DNA from: Enchytraeus crypticus
Lineage: Eukaryota > Annelida > Clitellata > Enchytraeida > Enchytraeidae
Length of the DNA stretch: 64,000 bases
Direction of reading: 5' to 3'
Assembly (NCBI GenBank): GCA_905160935.1
Contig: CAJHZI010000492.1
Coordinates: 15,001 to 79,000 of the forward strand
The notes under the pieces: model-generated
What the model saw: the letters and a program-made list of their open reading frames with translations, nothing else
Told to the model about the DNA's origin: nothing
Database searches by the model: none
In this document: in pieces, positions 11,977-25,774 of the stretch
Layout: each line of letters opens with the position of its first letter
Numbering within the stretch: position 1 is the stretch's first letter
Program-made: the position numbers and the translations under genes

Positions 11977-12390
11977 GCTATTAACCACGAAAATTTATAT
12001 AACAGCGTCATGGCCGAAATCGGTCTAAGAGACTACTTTACAGAGAGAGTACAATAATGATATCTTAAACAATAATTAAAATTAAACTAGATCAACTGAT
12101 TCGCTTGCCAGACTCTTGATCATGTTACTGATGAAAGCAGCTATAGTCTGGAATCGAGAAGAGCTCATTGTACTGTATATTTGTGTAGTTGTAGTCTTCT
12201 TGCCAGTTACAATGTCAATAGCGTGGTGACGTGTTGGGCACAATGTGATAACAACAACTGTTGTAGTGAATTAAATGTTATAATGCTAGGATGCAGTGAG
12301 TAGACACTGTTCAGTCTTTTTATAAAAGCTTTTCTGATCAGTTCTTCCTAGCTATGACGGTCTTTTCATTGGTATTCGTCAAAGTGTTTT
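11977..12390. other. No recognised feature
   Basis: Anonymous sequence. Confidence 0.5.
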
Positions 12391-12427
12391 CAGTATCAGG
12401 TTAAGCCAAAGGCTTAACCTGATACTG
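12391..12427. other. Perfect 17-bp hairpin, AAA loop
   Basis: CAGTATCAGGTTAAGCC, AAA, then its exact reverse complement. Confidence 0.95.
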
Positions 12428-12437
12428 TAGTACTTAA

Positions 12438-13519
<1,082 letters not shown>

Positions 13520-13562
<43 letters not shown>

Positions 13563-13916
13563 TATATTCTAAGCTGTTGGAAAATACTCGATTCTAGCTG
13601 AATCTAGGCATTTAAAAAGTTCGCTGAAAATTGATACGTTGATGTCTATCGGACCTTAAATGATAAAATGAATTTATATTAAATATGACACCAGATATTT
13701 ATTTACTATAACTATTTTCAAAGGGCAGTTTTATAATCTTTAGTAAATTCCCTATCCCCCCCTCTCTCTCTCTCTCACTCTCTCTCTCTCTCTCTCTCAC
13801 TCTCTCTTTCTCCCCAAATAAAATAAAACAATGGCACCAGATAGTTATTTATTATTAAAATTTCTAACCAGCAGCATTGTAAATACCTGGTAAATTCCCT
13901 ATCCTGTCATTCAATG

Positions 13917-13991
<75 letters not shown>

Positions 13992-14010
13992 CTCTCTCTC
14001 TCTCTCTGGT
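13520..14010 (+). repeat. Cluster of (AT)n and (CT)n arrays with a repeated unit
   Basis: (AT)n at 13520-13560, (CT)n at 13765-13808, compound (CT)n(AT)n(TG)n(CT)n at 13916-14008. The sequence before each CT array is shared: CACCAGATA..TTATTTA and TAAATTCCCTATCC occur at about 13,690/13,742 and 13,833/13,891. Confidence 0.9.
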
Positions 14011-15054
14011 CAACTGCAGGTCCATTGCACATATTCATATTTATAGCCTACTTTCAAGCTCATTTAGGAGCACATTGGGGGTGAGTATTTTATTTTGACT
14101 CCATAATGCATTACTAACTCTTAATGTAGATTAAAATTAAAGATTACAATAACTATGTCCATCGAAATAGCTCCTATTCTTCTGCTTAGTCTCCTCTTAG
14201 CACACGCGTGGCTCTCGGTAGGTCTATAGAAATGTTTTCTTGTGCTTCTGTATACTCGTATGCTACGAATACAACGGAAAATTACTTCGAAAATCATATC
14301 GTTATACTAGTGCCTTATAATTCGATATAGTCTTTGATAAGATTAAATTTTTAACCGAATCTGTAAATTTACTAAGAGACAATTGTCTGTTTTAATTGAG
14401 AATATTTACATGGATCTGCTATTTGGTAGCTCACTGGAGTACAATATAGTCTATAGAAAGCCTGTCCGTTGTGATACGCTGTTTCGTTATAATGCGCTAT
14501 CATGAATGTGCCAGATTCAGCGTAAAAAGATTGATGCTTGACGTAATTTTTCCACCATATCGCTGCACTGTGGTAGTTTACTAAAACAGCTAATGTGCTA
14601 TTAAAGAAAGCTAGACCACAAAGTTGCTTTTTTAAACTATATTATTACACAAACGACGGACACTTATGCGCTTTAGAAAAATACGAGATAGTAAGGGAAT
14701 TGTTAGAGAAGTAAGATGGCGACGTTTGGGTGTTTATAACTTTATATTACAGTATTTACAACAGCGGCGTAAGCATTGGTGTGGAACTTGATACTTTGTA
14801 GTACAGAACTCAGTGGTTGTGTTAATGATTTGGGTATTTGTAGCGTAACAATAAAATAAATAAAAATTCGCAATCATCCGTAGCCCGAGTTTTAAAAGAC
14901 TAAAGATGAATGACCTTCTGTTACCGAGGCATTAAGTTATTGACCCTCATGTGGACAGCGCATGTTTAAGAGGCGACTAAGCTAGGGTTGAAGTACGTAA
15001 TGAAAGAGCAGATATATGAAGTCATACTTGACCCAAGATAAAAGCGCGAATGAG
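14011..15054. other. No recognised gene
   Basis: Anonymous. TAAGATGGCGACG occurs at about 14,711. Confidence 0.5.
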
Positions 15055-15225
15055 GTTTACTACGACCTCATGACAACCTTATGACAGACCTTATGACAAT
15101 CTCATGACAATCTCATGACAATGACAGACCTTATGACAATCTCATGACAATCTCATGACAATGACAGACCTTATGACAATCTCATGACAATCTCATGACA
15201 ACCTCCTGACAGCCTAATGACAATC
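15055..15225 (+). repeat. ATGACAATCTC minisatellite
   Basis: Units CTCATGACAAT and CAGACCTTATGACAAT alternate; a unit of about 55 bp is repeated twice. Confidence 0.92.
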
Positions 15226-15534
15226 TACTTAGAATTACAACCTCTGTGGTGGGTTCTAGTCGTTGTAGTGTACTTACGCTAAATTGCGAACAGAATTAGA
15301 GTAGGAGTCTTTGCCGTGGCTCTGTCATTTGAGTGAATTAATTAATTCATTAGTGCAGTACAATACAGTACATTATGCATGTATACTCTATACGGTATAT
15401 TATATTCTTTTGTTAAGTAGTAGATGAAAACTGGATGTTAAGCTAGAAAGAGGTAGACCACAACTGACGTGGGAGTCGGTGATTAAAAAGGACATAAAAA
15501 ATAAGGGATTGACTGATGATATGGTGAGAGATAG

Positions 15535-15612
15535 CGAGGATTGGAGAAAGTCTATTCGTATCTCGACCCTAGTTAAATTGAGATTCAAGGGAAGATGATG
15601 ATGATGATGACT
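15535..15612 (+). mobile_element. SINE-B 3' end with (GATGAT)n tail
   Basis: GTCTATTCGTATCTCGACCC, TAGTTAAATTGAGATTCAAG, GGAAGATGATGATGATGATG. Confidence 0.7.
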
Positions 15613-16630
15613 AAGCGTTAGATTTGTTGCCAGCCTTTCAGTTGAATAGTAAGCACGGGTTTATGATGATTGTTGAGACTGGACCGGACTTCAAGAGTGC
15701 AATAGAGAGCAGAATCTCTCTCACTCGTAAAACTGGTATGACGATTTGCATTCTAAACTACCAGACTGTTTAAATATTGCTAAACTCTATCATCAATGAT
15801 CATTTCATAGAACTTAGGTTTAGTTTGCAGTGATTTCTTGTGTTTACAGTTTTGATCTAAGCTGAACAGCTGTCCAAGAGCTTCGAAGTATCCAACTCTT
15901 CAAGTGCTAGAAGATCATTTGCTTTATTCGGCAGTGGTTAGGTGAGTTAATATTGCTTAAATTTAAAGAAAAATGAATAGAAAATAATGAATGAGTAATA
16001 TTTATAATCAACGAATAAATAATAACTGTAGATAAATTATATATAGCTCTGCTATCTTCTAAGATTAAGTTTACTTTTGCTGGGTGTAATTAATGCAAAC
16101 ATTTCTTTTGTTTGAAGCTGATTGCCCTAGATTGGGGAGTTTTTGAATTACAGTTTAACGGTCTTTGCAGAGTTTTTCTAGAAATCCAGAAGTTGGGCTC
16201 TATACGCACTGTACCTAATTTTGAAAATATTATCTGATCGTTCGTTTATAATTTTCTATTAATGTAGAAATGGAACTGACAAGACTGCATTCATTTTTAG
16301 TTGTGTCCTTGTCAGATAGATTCTGTGACGCCAGGTGGACGCTGGAAAACTTTCAAGCGCGTTCAATGAATCCGATACGTCGTTACTTCCTGGGCGCTAA
16401 TGGTTTCTTCGGGAGGTGAAATTGACTCAAGAAAGCTTTATGTTTATTGTGTATTTAAGCTGTCGTCAGCATACTATAGGCTTACGAGTTATATTTAGCG
16501 AAACTTTTCGTTTGTGTGTATTTGATCTCTTAACTTTATTAGCAGTTTATTTGATGATATTGTTTGCGCGCTTTAATATCTCAAGACCTTCTAGTTAACA
16601 AATGTTATCTAAAGATTCCGTCTTGAGCAA
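15613..16630. other. No recognised feature
   Basis: Anonymous sequence; the 60-codon frame at 16416 is not supported. Confidence 0.5.
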
Positions 16631-17070
16631 CCCCTGCTGAGGATGACTCATTCAGTGGATGACTCATCCATTCGATGATTCATCTCGGTGATGATTCATT
16701 CCGTTGAGGATTCACCGCGGTGATGACTCATCCCAGAGATGACTCATCCCGGTGATGATTCATCCCGGTGATGACTCATCCCAGTGATGACTTATCCCGG
16801 TGATGACTCATCCCGGTGATGACTCTTCTCGGTGATGACTCATCCCGGTGATGACTCATCCCGGTGATGACTCATCCCGGTGATGACTTACCCCGGTGAT
16901 GACTCTTCCCAGTGATGACTCATCCCGGTAATGACTCATGCAGGTGATGACTCATCTTGGTGACGATTCATCCCGATGATGACTCATCTCGGTGATGACT
17001 CATCTCGATGATGATTCAGCTCCTTGATGATTCATCTCATTGATGACTCATCCCGGTGATGACTCATTAA
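16631..17070 (+). repeat. 16-bp minisatellite GGTGATGACTCATCCC
   Basis: About 27 units, the best ones in the middle. TGACTCA, the AP-1 binding core, is present in most units as a by-product of the repeat. Confidence 0.95.
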
Positions 17071-17935
17071 AAGGATGAGTCATCCAATGATTAATTGACC
17101 TGTTATGAGTTGGCCTATGTAATCTATAACTGTAACATAAATAACTGGAGAGACTATCACACCGTAGAATCTTAGATATATATATCCAAATTTCCGATGC
17201 TATCTTGAACGACTTTAGTTGTCTCATCAACTGGACCCTGCGCTGATGGCGCATACAGTCATCATTAAAAACTGTTATTATCGTTTCTTCCTATATTCCT
17301 GCTCGAGGCTAGGTGGGCTGTAAACTCATTCCCCTCCTAACTGATACGATTGTTTCACTTACGCTGTTCACTTTATTTGCCAATTTGCAACTAATAACCT
17401 ACTATCTAATTTGTGTGCGCCCAAAGAAATTATTAACTTCCTTGTTGTTGTTAACCTACTACCGGCTGCTCAGCTTGTTATACACCCTCTGTGTGGTAAA
17501 TCCTCTGCTGAATCTGATTCTTTAGCCTTCTATCTCAAGGAATCAGCCGTTGACTGTGTCTAGAATTCATTAGCATAGAATTGAATGTACACACGTGCTC
17601 GGTGCGCTAATTTTCTGTGCTCACCGCTACGGGGGGAGGGGGGGAGTAGTTTACTCAAGTTTTTACATTTTTTCTTCAGTGGAATGTTCTATTTCATTCC
17701 ACTTGTCTCCTTGCTGTCATTAATTATCCTTCTGCTAAGACTCTGTATATTGTTTAAAGGCGTATGGGTTTCAGTGTGATGCTAGAATGAGAATGGACGG
17801 ATATAGAGATCTAGGTGGAGACCGATTGAAAGAATTTTAGGCGACTTGATAGAGAGCATTATTACGTATTACTAAGTAAGGAATGAAAAGAAAGACACAA
17901 GATGGGGTTCACTAGAGTAGATATATGGTGCAAGT
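17071..17935. other. No recognised feature
   Basis: Anonymous; G-rich run near 17,632. Confidence 0.5.
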
Positions 17936-17942
17936 CTAAGCT

Positions 17943-17988
17943 GAGAGAGAGAGAGAGAGAGAGGGAGAGAAAAAAGAGAGAGAGAGAC
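17943..17988 (+). repeat. (AG)n microsatellite
   Basis: Interrupted GAGAGA tract directly before a SINE-C copy. Confidence 0.9.
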
Positions 17989-17991
17989 AAA

Positions 17992-18122
17992 CGATTAATG
18001 TAATAACAATTAGAGTGCTACTGTCGTCCACGACAGCATCGAGCATTGTTGAGACAAATCAAAGATGGTGAGCAAAAAGAAATTCCAAAATTCAAAAAAT
18101 TCAGTCAAAAGATAAAGGAAAT
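17992..18122 (+). mobile_element. SINE-C copy
   Basis: AACAATTAGAGTGCTACTGT, CGTCCACGACAGCATCGAGC, ATTGTTGAGACAAATC, then AATTCAGTCAAAAGATAAAG. It matches 29465-29612 over most of its length. Confidence 0.72.
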
Positions 18123-18424
18123 GTAGAGAAGGTTTACGTGCTAACATATAACATAATAGTTAGACAAACTAACAGACAGACAGACAGACGGACAGACAGT
18201 TGAAAATTTATAGTTTATGCCCCCTCCATAAGATTTCATTTATTCTCTTGTAAAATTTAGGGCATTGTATTTTAGGGTTAATTGCTTCCCTGCACAGTGT
18301 TCTTCACCATCCATTAAATTATCTCGTTTACTTGTTGTTTTGTTTAGTTCAAATGAGAGTATTTTCTTTGCTGCTCGAGACCATAGCGCCTTATGTTTCT
18401 TTTCTCTTCCATCATCTACTGCGC

Positions 18425-18522
18425 GTAATAATAATAATAATAATAAAGGTTTAACGTCCATTTCCTCATCCAGGGATGATGTCAGGGACGTCATCCAGGG
18501 ATGATGTCAGGGACGTTATCCC
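18425..18522 (-). mobile_element. SINE-A-type 3' module with doubled segment
   Basis: The + strand has (AAT)n, GGTTTAACGTCCATTTCCTC, then ATCCAGGGATGATGTCAGGGACGT twice (given here as CCAGGGATGATGTCAGGGAC). Confidence 0.7.
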
Positions 18523-19200
18523 TGTATCGTACCTACATATGTCATAATTATGCATATCGTCTGGTATTGCATTAATAATCAAGAAAGAAAAAAAGTTAAG
18601 TATTATGGAAGTATGCAGCCAAAATATTAGCCGGTCAATTGTACATTAACAGTACAGTGTTTGTTCAGGGCTTGTGTTTACTGTTAGCCAAGATTACCTA
18701 CTTGAACGAATGGCATAGAGATAAAGATCAATGTAGGCTCTGGTAACTATAAATTACACGAACTATAGCCAAGCATTAGCTTGTATCGTTTGATGGACTT
18801 GGAAAAGTTGGGAATTGATCAATCTTAAAAGAATGCATGTGGTTTAACGAGTCGGCTAACGTAGAGTCTGTCGAGTGCGATTATTTTTCTTTTTTGTGCC
18901 TTTTTATTCCGTATAGTTACACACATGACATACCGCATGTGCTACATAGTTTCCTTAGTACGATTTTTCGAATTAATTGTTTCAACTAATGGCGGGTTGC
19001 GTTTTAGGAGTGATGAATAATTGAATCTCTCTTTAATGGAATTTCCGTGTTACTGTATATTAAATGCTCGCTAGCTAACCGTCGAAAAGTATTTAAGAGA
19101 GAATATGTGTCTAGGACCTTACACGTTGACGTCAGGATTTTTCTGTTAAAAGGGTTAGCTCATTGAGCGGTTGAGAGTCACCTGGTGCCCGATGTTATCT
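18523..19200. other. No recognised feature
   Basis: Anonymous sequence. Confidence 0.5.
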
Positions 19201-19201
19201 T

Positions 19202-19205
<4 letters not shown>

Positions 19206-19276
<71 letters not shown>

Positions 19277-19330
19277 ACATATATAATATAATATAATATA
19301 ATATAATATAATATAATATAATATAATATA

Positions 19331-19382
<52 letters not shown>

Positions 19383-19391
19383 CTATCGCTA

Positions 19392-19486
<95 letters not shown>
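19206..19486 (+). repeat. Compound (CT)n(AT)n(ATATA)n(CT)n microsatellite
   Basis: CT block, AT block, AATAT pentamers, AT block, then two CT blocks separated by GTATATA. The 103-codon - strand frame is an artefact. Confidence 0.96.
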
Positions 19487-19488
<2 letters not shown>

Positions 19489-20037
19489 AGTATTCTGTTC
19501 TTTAGGTTGTTCCACATTACATTAAACACTTTTGCAAATCTATGAGTTCTATGTCTGCTTCATGAATTTCTATGGAATTTATAAGTCGATGATATATTGA
19601 ATGTAGTTGATTAATTTGCTAACATGCAAGGCAAGCCTTTGTGCGAGCAATCTATCAATCTATCTTAGCGTCATGCTTATTAATTATATAGATAACCTTA
19701 TTCTCTTAGATTTCAAACGTTCCCCACTATGTATGTTCATAATTTTCATCCTAAAATATCGAAAACACCTTTGTAAGGCTTTTTAGGATATTTTGAACAC
19801 GTTTTTAGTGTATTTTCTTAAAATTCTTCTAAATTAATTTTGATTAGAGTTTCAGTTCTGCAAATGTATCTATTGCAAATTTTCCAATCAGCATATGATG
19901 CACCAAAGGATGCAAGCCAGTAAATAAACTAGTTAAACCCGATTATTTAGCAACACTTGTGTTATGCCTGTATAACTTGTCAGTGTTTTTCACTAATAGC
20001 CAATATTATGAAGGAAAGATATCTGTAACTTTGCACT
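19487..20037. other. No recognised feature
   Basis: Anonymous sequence. Confidence 0.5.
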
Positions 20038-20145
20038 ATCAAGCTGTTTTGCGTCTCAGTAGCTCAAGATTTAGAACGACAAATAAACAGTATGTTTTAC
20101 AAAGTTGTTTTGTGTCTCAATAGCGCAAGATGTAGAACGACATGT
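20038..20145 (+). repeat. Tandem duplication, about 60 bp
   Basis: CTGTTTTGCGTCTCAGTAGC and TTGTTTTGTGTCTCAATAGC start two units that share CAAGAT.TAGAACGACA. Confidence 0.88.
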
Positions 20146-21165
20146 AGCGTTATGAACTTTTTTAAATGACCTTTCCTGAGGTCGTAGTATCAATTTCCGT
20201 TGTAGCTGTTTCTGCGTTGGTTACCGGTTCTTCTGCAATAAGTGAAAAATGTCTAAGTCTTTCAAAACTTCAAGTGCATCTTCACATCCCATTCTGGCAA
20301 ATGAGTAGAACTTCTTTAACAGGAACTTTTTCTAAGTAAGGAAAGACAAATGCATCACTTTAGATGTGTAGAAGCAAAGCTTGGTCTGTTTTGAGATCAG
20401 TTTTGTGGATTGATTGTAGATTGGGTCTTTGAGCAGAGCGATAGTTGCTGTGTGAGAATGTATGCCTAATATTTCACATCTTTCTAAATCTGTGCTAAAT
20501 ATGTGCGCAGTTGTAGTTTCGATTTCTAACGTTGTCTGAATTCATATCAGTGTAAAACTAACTCTTCTAGCCGACTGAGAAGTGATACGCTGGGTCAAGA
20601 CATAAATCCTTTAGATATTTCCACATATCGCGCTCTTCTGCGGTCAAATATTCGACCTGCAACGGAGGTACGAAAAATCGCAAAATGATCAGTACGATGA
20701 TACTGGTAATGCTGTTAATGATATTCTGTTGATAAATTTTACACGATAATTTTGATTAGTTGTTAGTTGGGTGCGTGTATTTACTAATTTGTCTTTTAAT
20801 TTCTAAACTTTTTATTTTCCCTTCTGTTGCAGTGATAAAGTTATTGTAACTATGGCGACTGCGTGCTCGATATTTATTTCCTATTACCTCTTATCCGAAT
20901 CAATCTGAAGGCGTCAAACATTGTTTAGTTTCAGTTTTATATGAAGCTGTGCACCGATTGATTCGTGCAAGAGGAAATAAGACAACGATGAGTTCGTTTC
21001 GTACAGCTAAGTTAAACTTGAGTGCACAAATATTCTGATGATACAAATGCGTACACATGTGTTTACGCATATATACTCAATCATAAACACGCACTCACGC
21101 TGGGGCATGCAATTCATGACGGGGCATGAAATTCATGACAGTGTAGACCTATATCTAGATTCATA
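20146..21165. other. No recognised feature
   Basis: Anonymous sequence. Confidence 0.5.
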
Positions 21166-21169
21166 CTTT

Positions 21170-21860
21170 CTGTGTGCTCTGTAGTTGCTGCCTGCGTGCT
21201 AATAAGTGTAAGGCTGTGTGCTGCCTACTTGCTGCATGGTTTTTGTTTACGTGCTGCCTTTGTATGCTCTCTATGTGTACTGCCCTTATGCTCACAGTGT
21301 GTGCTGTGCTGCCTACCTGTGCTGCGTATGTGTGCCTATGGGTACTGACTATGTGTGTTGCCTGTGTGTGTTGCCTGTGTGTGTTGCCTATGTGTGCCTC
21401 CTATGTACGCAACCTATATGTGCTGCCATTGTGTTACTTGTGTGCTGCCTATGTGTGCTGCCTGTCTGTGCTGCCTATCTGCTGCCTATGTACGCTGCCT
21501 CTATGCGATGCCTATTTATAATGCCTATATGTGATGCCTGTGTGCTGCCTATGTGTGATGCCTATGTGTGCTGCCTATGTGTGATGCCTATGTGTGATGC
21601 CTATGTGTGATGCCTATGTTTGCCGCCTATGTGTGCTGCTTATGTGTGATGCATATGTGTGATGCCTATATGTGCTGCCTATGTGTGCTGCCTATATGTG
21701 CTGCCTATATGCGATGCATATGTGTGATGCCTGTGTGTGATGCCTATATGTAATGCCTATGTTTAATGCTTATGTATGATGCCTATGTGTAATGCATATG
21801 TATGATGCCTTTTTGTAATGCCTATGTGTGATGCCTATGTGTGATGTCTGCGTGTGCTGC
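21170..21860 (+). repeat. 13-bp minisatellite GCCTATGTGTGAT
   Basis: About 50 degenerate units. Cys-rich frames of 115 and 130 codons across it follow the 13-bp period and are not genes. Confidence 0.95.
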
Positions 21861-22385
21861 TGCTTGTTAAGGCTGTATGTTAGATTGATTGGTAAATGTA
21901 TCTACTATTGAACATATATTATTAGTTGATTTCATCATTTGATTGATACAGAATGACAACTCTTGGACTACGTCCAGGTGTTTGAAAGATCTCTATGATA
22001 ATGTTATAACTTAACTGAAGACTTATAGTTCGCTACGTAGTACTGTAGAACAAGCTAGGATACTGGATTGTGAAATTTTTTAATTTCGCAACGCATGTAA
22101 AAGTTTCTAGCGAAGTCGTTCTGTAATTTAATGTCCGTTGCCAATATACAATTATGCATGCTGTAACTTTGAACCGTTTGTGATTTTAATGAACATCGAA
22201 GTGTCTGATTCCTTGTTTACGCCACATCATGGGCGTAAATGATCGGCGGATTAAGGCGAGTTTAGTTAATAGCAGCATTTGTGTTATTTATGGTGTTTTT
22301 TCTATTTTATGTCTTTTTTATATGGAGGATGATATAGAAAATCGTTGTGACGGAAGTACTGATAGCTTGAGTTTATTCATTGTGC
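21861..22385. other. No recognised feature
   Basis: Anonymous sequence. Confidence 0.5.
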
Positions 22386-22445
22386 ACTAAGAACAACAGT
22401 GGCCAACAATTAGTACTGCCGGTGACAACATCGAGCACTGGAATA
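22386..22445 (+). mobile_element. SINE-C fragment
   Basis: AAGAACAACAGTGGCC, AACAATTAGTACTGCCGG, TGACAACATCGAGCACTGG. Confidence 0.6.
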
Positions 22446-22451
22446 TCACAG

Positions 22452-22815
22452 AATAGACCTTTTCGGTAATAGCTATAAATAGAACATTGGGGACAACAAT
22501 GTAAACAGTGGACAAGAAAACGTAAACACTGCATAGAATACCATTGAAATGTAGTAGTTCCTCATAAAATTTCTAATACAAGCTTTTTTAGAAATGTTAT
22601 TTACTTTACAGCCTACTATACGGATATTAATTAAAGATTAACTTAACACTTGTAGTTTAACTCTGACACCCATTATAACGATATGCATGCATTATAACGA
22701 AGTTATAATGTAGACCCATTACATTTACATGTAAATATATGTATCAGATGTCAACATAAATAAACCAGTGTTACCATGCAACAAAATATGTTTTCAATTA
22801 CCGAACTGATCTATT
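22452..22815 (+). mobile_element. MITE-like element, copy 1
   Basis: A 364-bp unit collinear with 32644-33019. The ends begin AATAGA and contain TTCGGTAAT in inverted orientation. It has no ORF. An internal short palindrome CATTATAAC-GAA-GTTATAATG is conserved in both copies. The target duplication is not clear. Confidence 0.8.
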
Positions 22816-22844
22816 ATCGCTAGATTCGTAAATCTTAAAAAGTC

Positions 22845-22892
22845 CTTGTATGAGGAAGCGGACGTTAAACCTTTATTATTATTATTATTAAA
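22845..22892 (+). mobile_element. SINE-A-type 3' module with (ATT)n
   Basis: TGTATGAGGAAGCGGACGTT, AAACC, then (TTA)n. Confidence 0.6.
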
Positions 22893-23045
22893 TCTCAATA
22901 AATACTGGTGGCGCAAAGACAAACAATTCTAGAAAAAAATCTCATATCTCTTCCCATTATTGCAGAGGCTTTCGGTTATAGAGACATTGCAGTCGCTTTT
23001 GCGTTTGATTTGTTCCAGATAATGACGTTTGATCACTTTAGATAA

Positions 23046-23120
23046 CACATCATCATCATCATCCTCCCTTGAATCCCAGTTTAACCAGGGTCGGGATACA
23101 AATAGACTGTCTCAAACCCT
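23046..23120 (-). mobile_element. SINE-B 3' fragment
   Basis: CATCATCATCATCCTCCCTT, GAATCCCAGTTTAACCAGGG, TCGGGATACAAATAGAC. Confidence 0.7.
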
Positions 23121-23429
23121 CTCTATCCTACACCACACCACCAGCCAATCCCATATTTATCCCTTATTCGATTCCCCTATTTATCCCTTATTTGTTTAAA
23201 TATTACTTTAGATAACTAATAATTAATATTAAATAATACTATATTAAGTATTAAGATCATACATATTACTAAGGCTGAACGAGACATAATACAAGCGCAT
23301 AGTCCAGTTGATCGTAACTAAATATACGTGAAATAAACTTAAATGAAATAAAGATAGCTTAATAAGAATGAATTAAAGCCATCGTGTTCATATTCTAAAG
23401 CATGATTGTAGCTATTTGATCAGGAATCA

Positions 23430-23840
23430 GTGACACCGGCTATTATTTGGGTTCTTAGAGTTACGGCTTTTATTAGAGGCGGTTTTACTGATCCGCCCGT
23501 TTACGTAGACAAGTTTAACCAATTGAAACGTGAGTACATCCTTGCTGTAGACACTATACAGTTTGATAGAAAGTTTGCTGAATTTTCTCGAATTTTCCGC
23601 GAAATTTCTGGAAAATCTATGATCGGCTTGGAAATCGGTATGGAGTGTGCTAGAAGTTGTCCAATTTCCGGTAGTGTTCATCATCTAATATATCTCAGGA
23701 TCAGAAACATTATGTTAAGGACGCTGAGTAAGTATCTTGCAGTGAATGATATATGCAGATTAGCAAATATGTTTAATACTGACACGATTTTGTTTGAGAA
23801 AAACTACAGAAATATAATAAACGTTCATTTTGAGAAATAA
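23430..23840 (+). CDS. 136-codon ORF, unrecognised (doubtful)
   Basis: The longest non-repetitive frame in the first 44 kb, opening with an alternative first codon. It has normal residue variety and no domain, signal peptide or membrane span that I can identify. It has no splice context, and its opposite strand also holds an 85-codon frame, so chance is likely. Confidence 0.15.
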   Translation: MTPAIIWVLRVTAFIRGGFTDPPVYVDKFNQLKREYILAVDTIQFDRKFAEFSRIFREISGKSMIGLEIGMECARSCPISGSVHHLIYLRIRNIMLRTLSKYLAVNDICRLANMFNTDTILFEKNYRNIINVHFEK

Positions 23841-24069
23841 ATTGTGAGGGTGAGTAAACCTTCAAAATGATGTAGATAAAGGTTTGATGTGCACGGCATA
23901 GTTTTCGTTTATATGTTTTGTTTATGTGCTTTAATTTTATTTTCACAAGTGTATTTTCATTTTGTTTCTTTGATTTTGTTTTTGTTTCACTGTGCAATGA
24001 ATGTGTGTTGTTAGCCCAAGTGGCGAAATAAAGATGTATCGTTCTAAAACCTGAAGTGCTGCAGTGCAA

Positions 24070-24225
24070 GTATAATTTATAATATAATATAATATAATAT
24101 AATATAACTATATAATATAATATATTTAATATAATATAATATAATATAATATAATATAATATAATATAATATAATATAATATAATATAATATAATATAAT
24201 ATAATATAATATAATTTATATTAAT
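24070..24225. repeat. (ATATA) pentanucleotide array
   Basis: AATATAATATAATATA with one interruption near 24,107. Confidence 0.96.
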
Positions 24226-24955
24226 ATACTGTTAACTGCTAAATATTATATGTTAAATATCGAGTTACTGTTAATGCAAATATTCTGAACACCAAAGAAT
24301 AGATCAATTGTTAACTGCACTAATTGTAAGAGCCGACTAAGCAAGAAGTGAGGAAGGCAACCTCAGAAATCACGTCAGAAGCAATATTTTTTCCTAAGTT
24401 GAGACCACGAAAACTTCATTTGTGGAAGTTTTGTTTTGTCAAAATACCAACTATTTTTTGCAAATTTTTCCCCAAAGTAGCAACTGTTTTTGATTTAGAT
24501 TCCGTATGCAGTACGCTTATATCATGCGTTACAGATACAAAACTAAATCTTCCTCGTGTGCGTAACTTTAAATAAGATCTCGAGTAAACCCTTTACTGAT
24601 AAATCAAATCATGTTATAGGCTAAGCTCTAGGAGTCCACTGTCAATCGCTTTGTGTGAAAGGCTATTAATAACCTCTGGTCTGCTACAAGTCTGCTGCAA
24701 GGTCAGCTCAACTTGTTGTCTAGTTCACTGCGAAATTTTTGTCAAAGTCAGAGGTGAAATATATAATTTAATAGCTTAAATACGACTAAATGTTATATAA
24801 AAGTTATAACTTGAATAAAGTATATTCCAGGTGAACTGTGTTTTATACATGTAGTAACATCAATACAATTCAATGATATTTATGCGATGTATAACTTTGC
24901 GTCTGCATTTGTTATGTGTTCGACTATCATCAGTTTCTCTCTTATTTTCCGCATA
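24226..24955. other. No recognised feature
   Basis: Anonymous sequence. Confidence 0.5.
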
Positions 24956-24958
24956 TGT

Positions 24959-25003
<45 letters not shown>
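24959..25003 (+). repeat. (CT)n microsatellite
   Basis: Followed by CTGCCTATTGGCAGGTCCAT, related to other CT-array flanks. Confidence 0.93.
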
Positions 25004-25005
<2 letters not shown>

Positions 25006-25059
25006 TGCTCTGCCTATTGGCAGGTCCATGGTATATAACGCCTCCACTCTTCTTTGTCT

Positions 25060-25495
25060 TCCGCTTTCCTCATGTCTACATACGAGTGGATATTTAAATC
25101 ATCTAACATTCCTAATGTGGACCTGCCTCTGCCTCTATTTCCTTACAATCTACTTTCTATGACCTCTTTTAGTAGACTTTTCCCCCTTAGAAGTTAGAAT
25201 GTGTCCTATCAAACTCTTCTTCCTGTTTCTTAATACATTTATCAACTGTCTATCTATACCAGTTCTCTCCAGAACTCACGCATTTGTAACCTTTTTTGTC
25301 CAACTAATCCTATCCATTCTTCTCTGTATCCACACTTCCAATGCCCAAGGACTATATCAAACTATCAACGTCTACCCAACTCTTTATCCATATCTAGAAC
25401 TCTGTGCTTATCTGTCTCTTAATTCATATTGCTAACTCTTAACGACTAACAATTGAGGTTATTATTAACACACACACAAACTATTAACACGTTGA
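25060..25495. other. No recognised feature
   Basis: Anonymous pyrimidine-rich sequence; the 78-codon frame at 25199 is not supported. Confidence 0.5.
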
Positions 25496-25700
25496 GAGTT
25501 AGATTTGGATGATGATTTAGATTTGGATTATAATTTAGATTTGGATTAAGACTTAGATTGGAATATGATTTAGATTTGGATAAAGAGTTATTAGATTTGG
25601 ATTATTTTTTAGATTTGGATAATGTTTTAGTAGATTTAGATAAAGAGTTGGATTTGGATAAAGAGTTAGATTTGGATTAAGAATGAGATTTGGATTTATA
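25496..25700 (+). repeat. GATTTGGATTA repeat
   Basis: Degenerate units AGATTTGGATTA and AAAGAGTTAGATTTGGAT. Confidence 0.9.
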
Positions 25701-25774
25701 GCGGAATTAGAGAGCCATTTCCTGTGAAGCTGCTGCGTATGTTGTTATCGATAATATATCTCTGGAAAGCCAAG

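Noticed and set aside
16631..17070. AP-1 binding array (TGACTCA in most units)
   Set aside because: The motif follows from the repeat unit; no promoter or gene is nearby.
21174..21610. Cys-rich ORFs that resemble small secreted toxins
   Set aside because: They follow the 13-bp repeat period exactly and have no signal peptide or cysteine framework.
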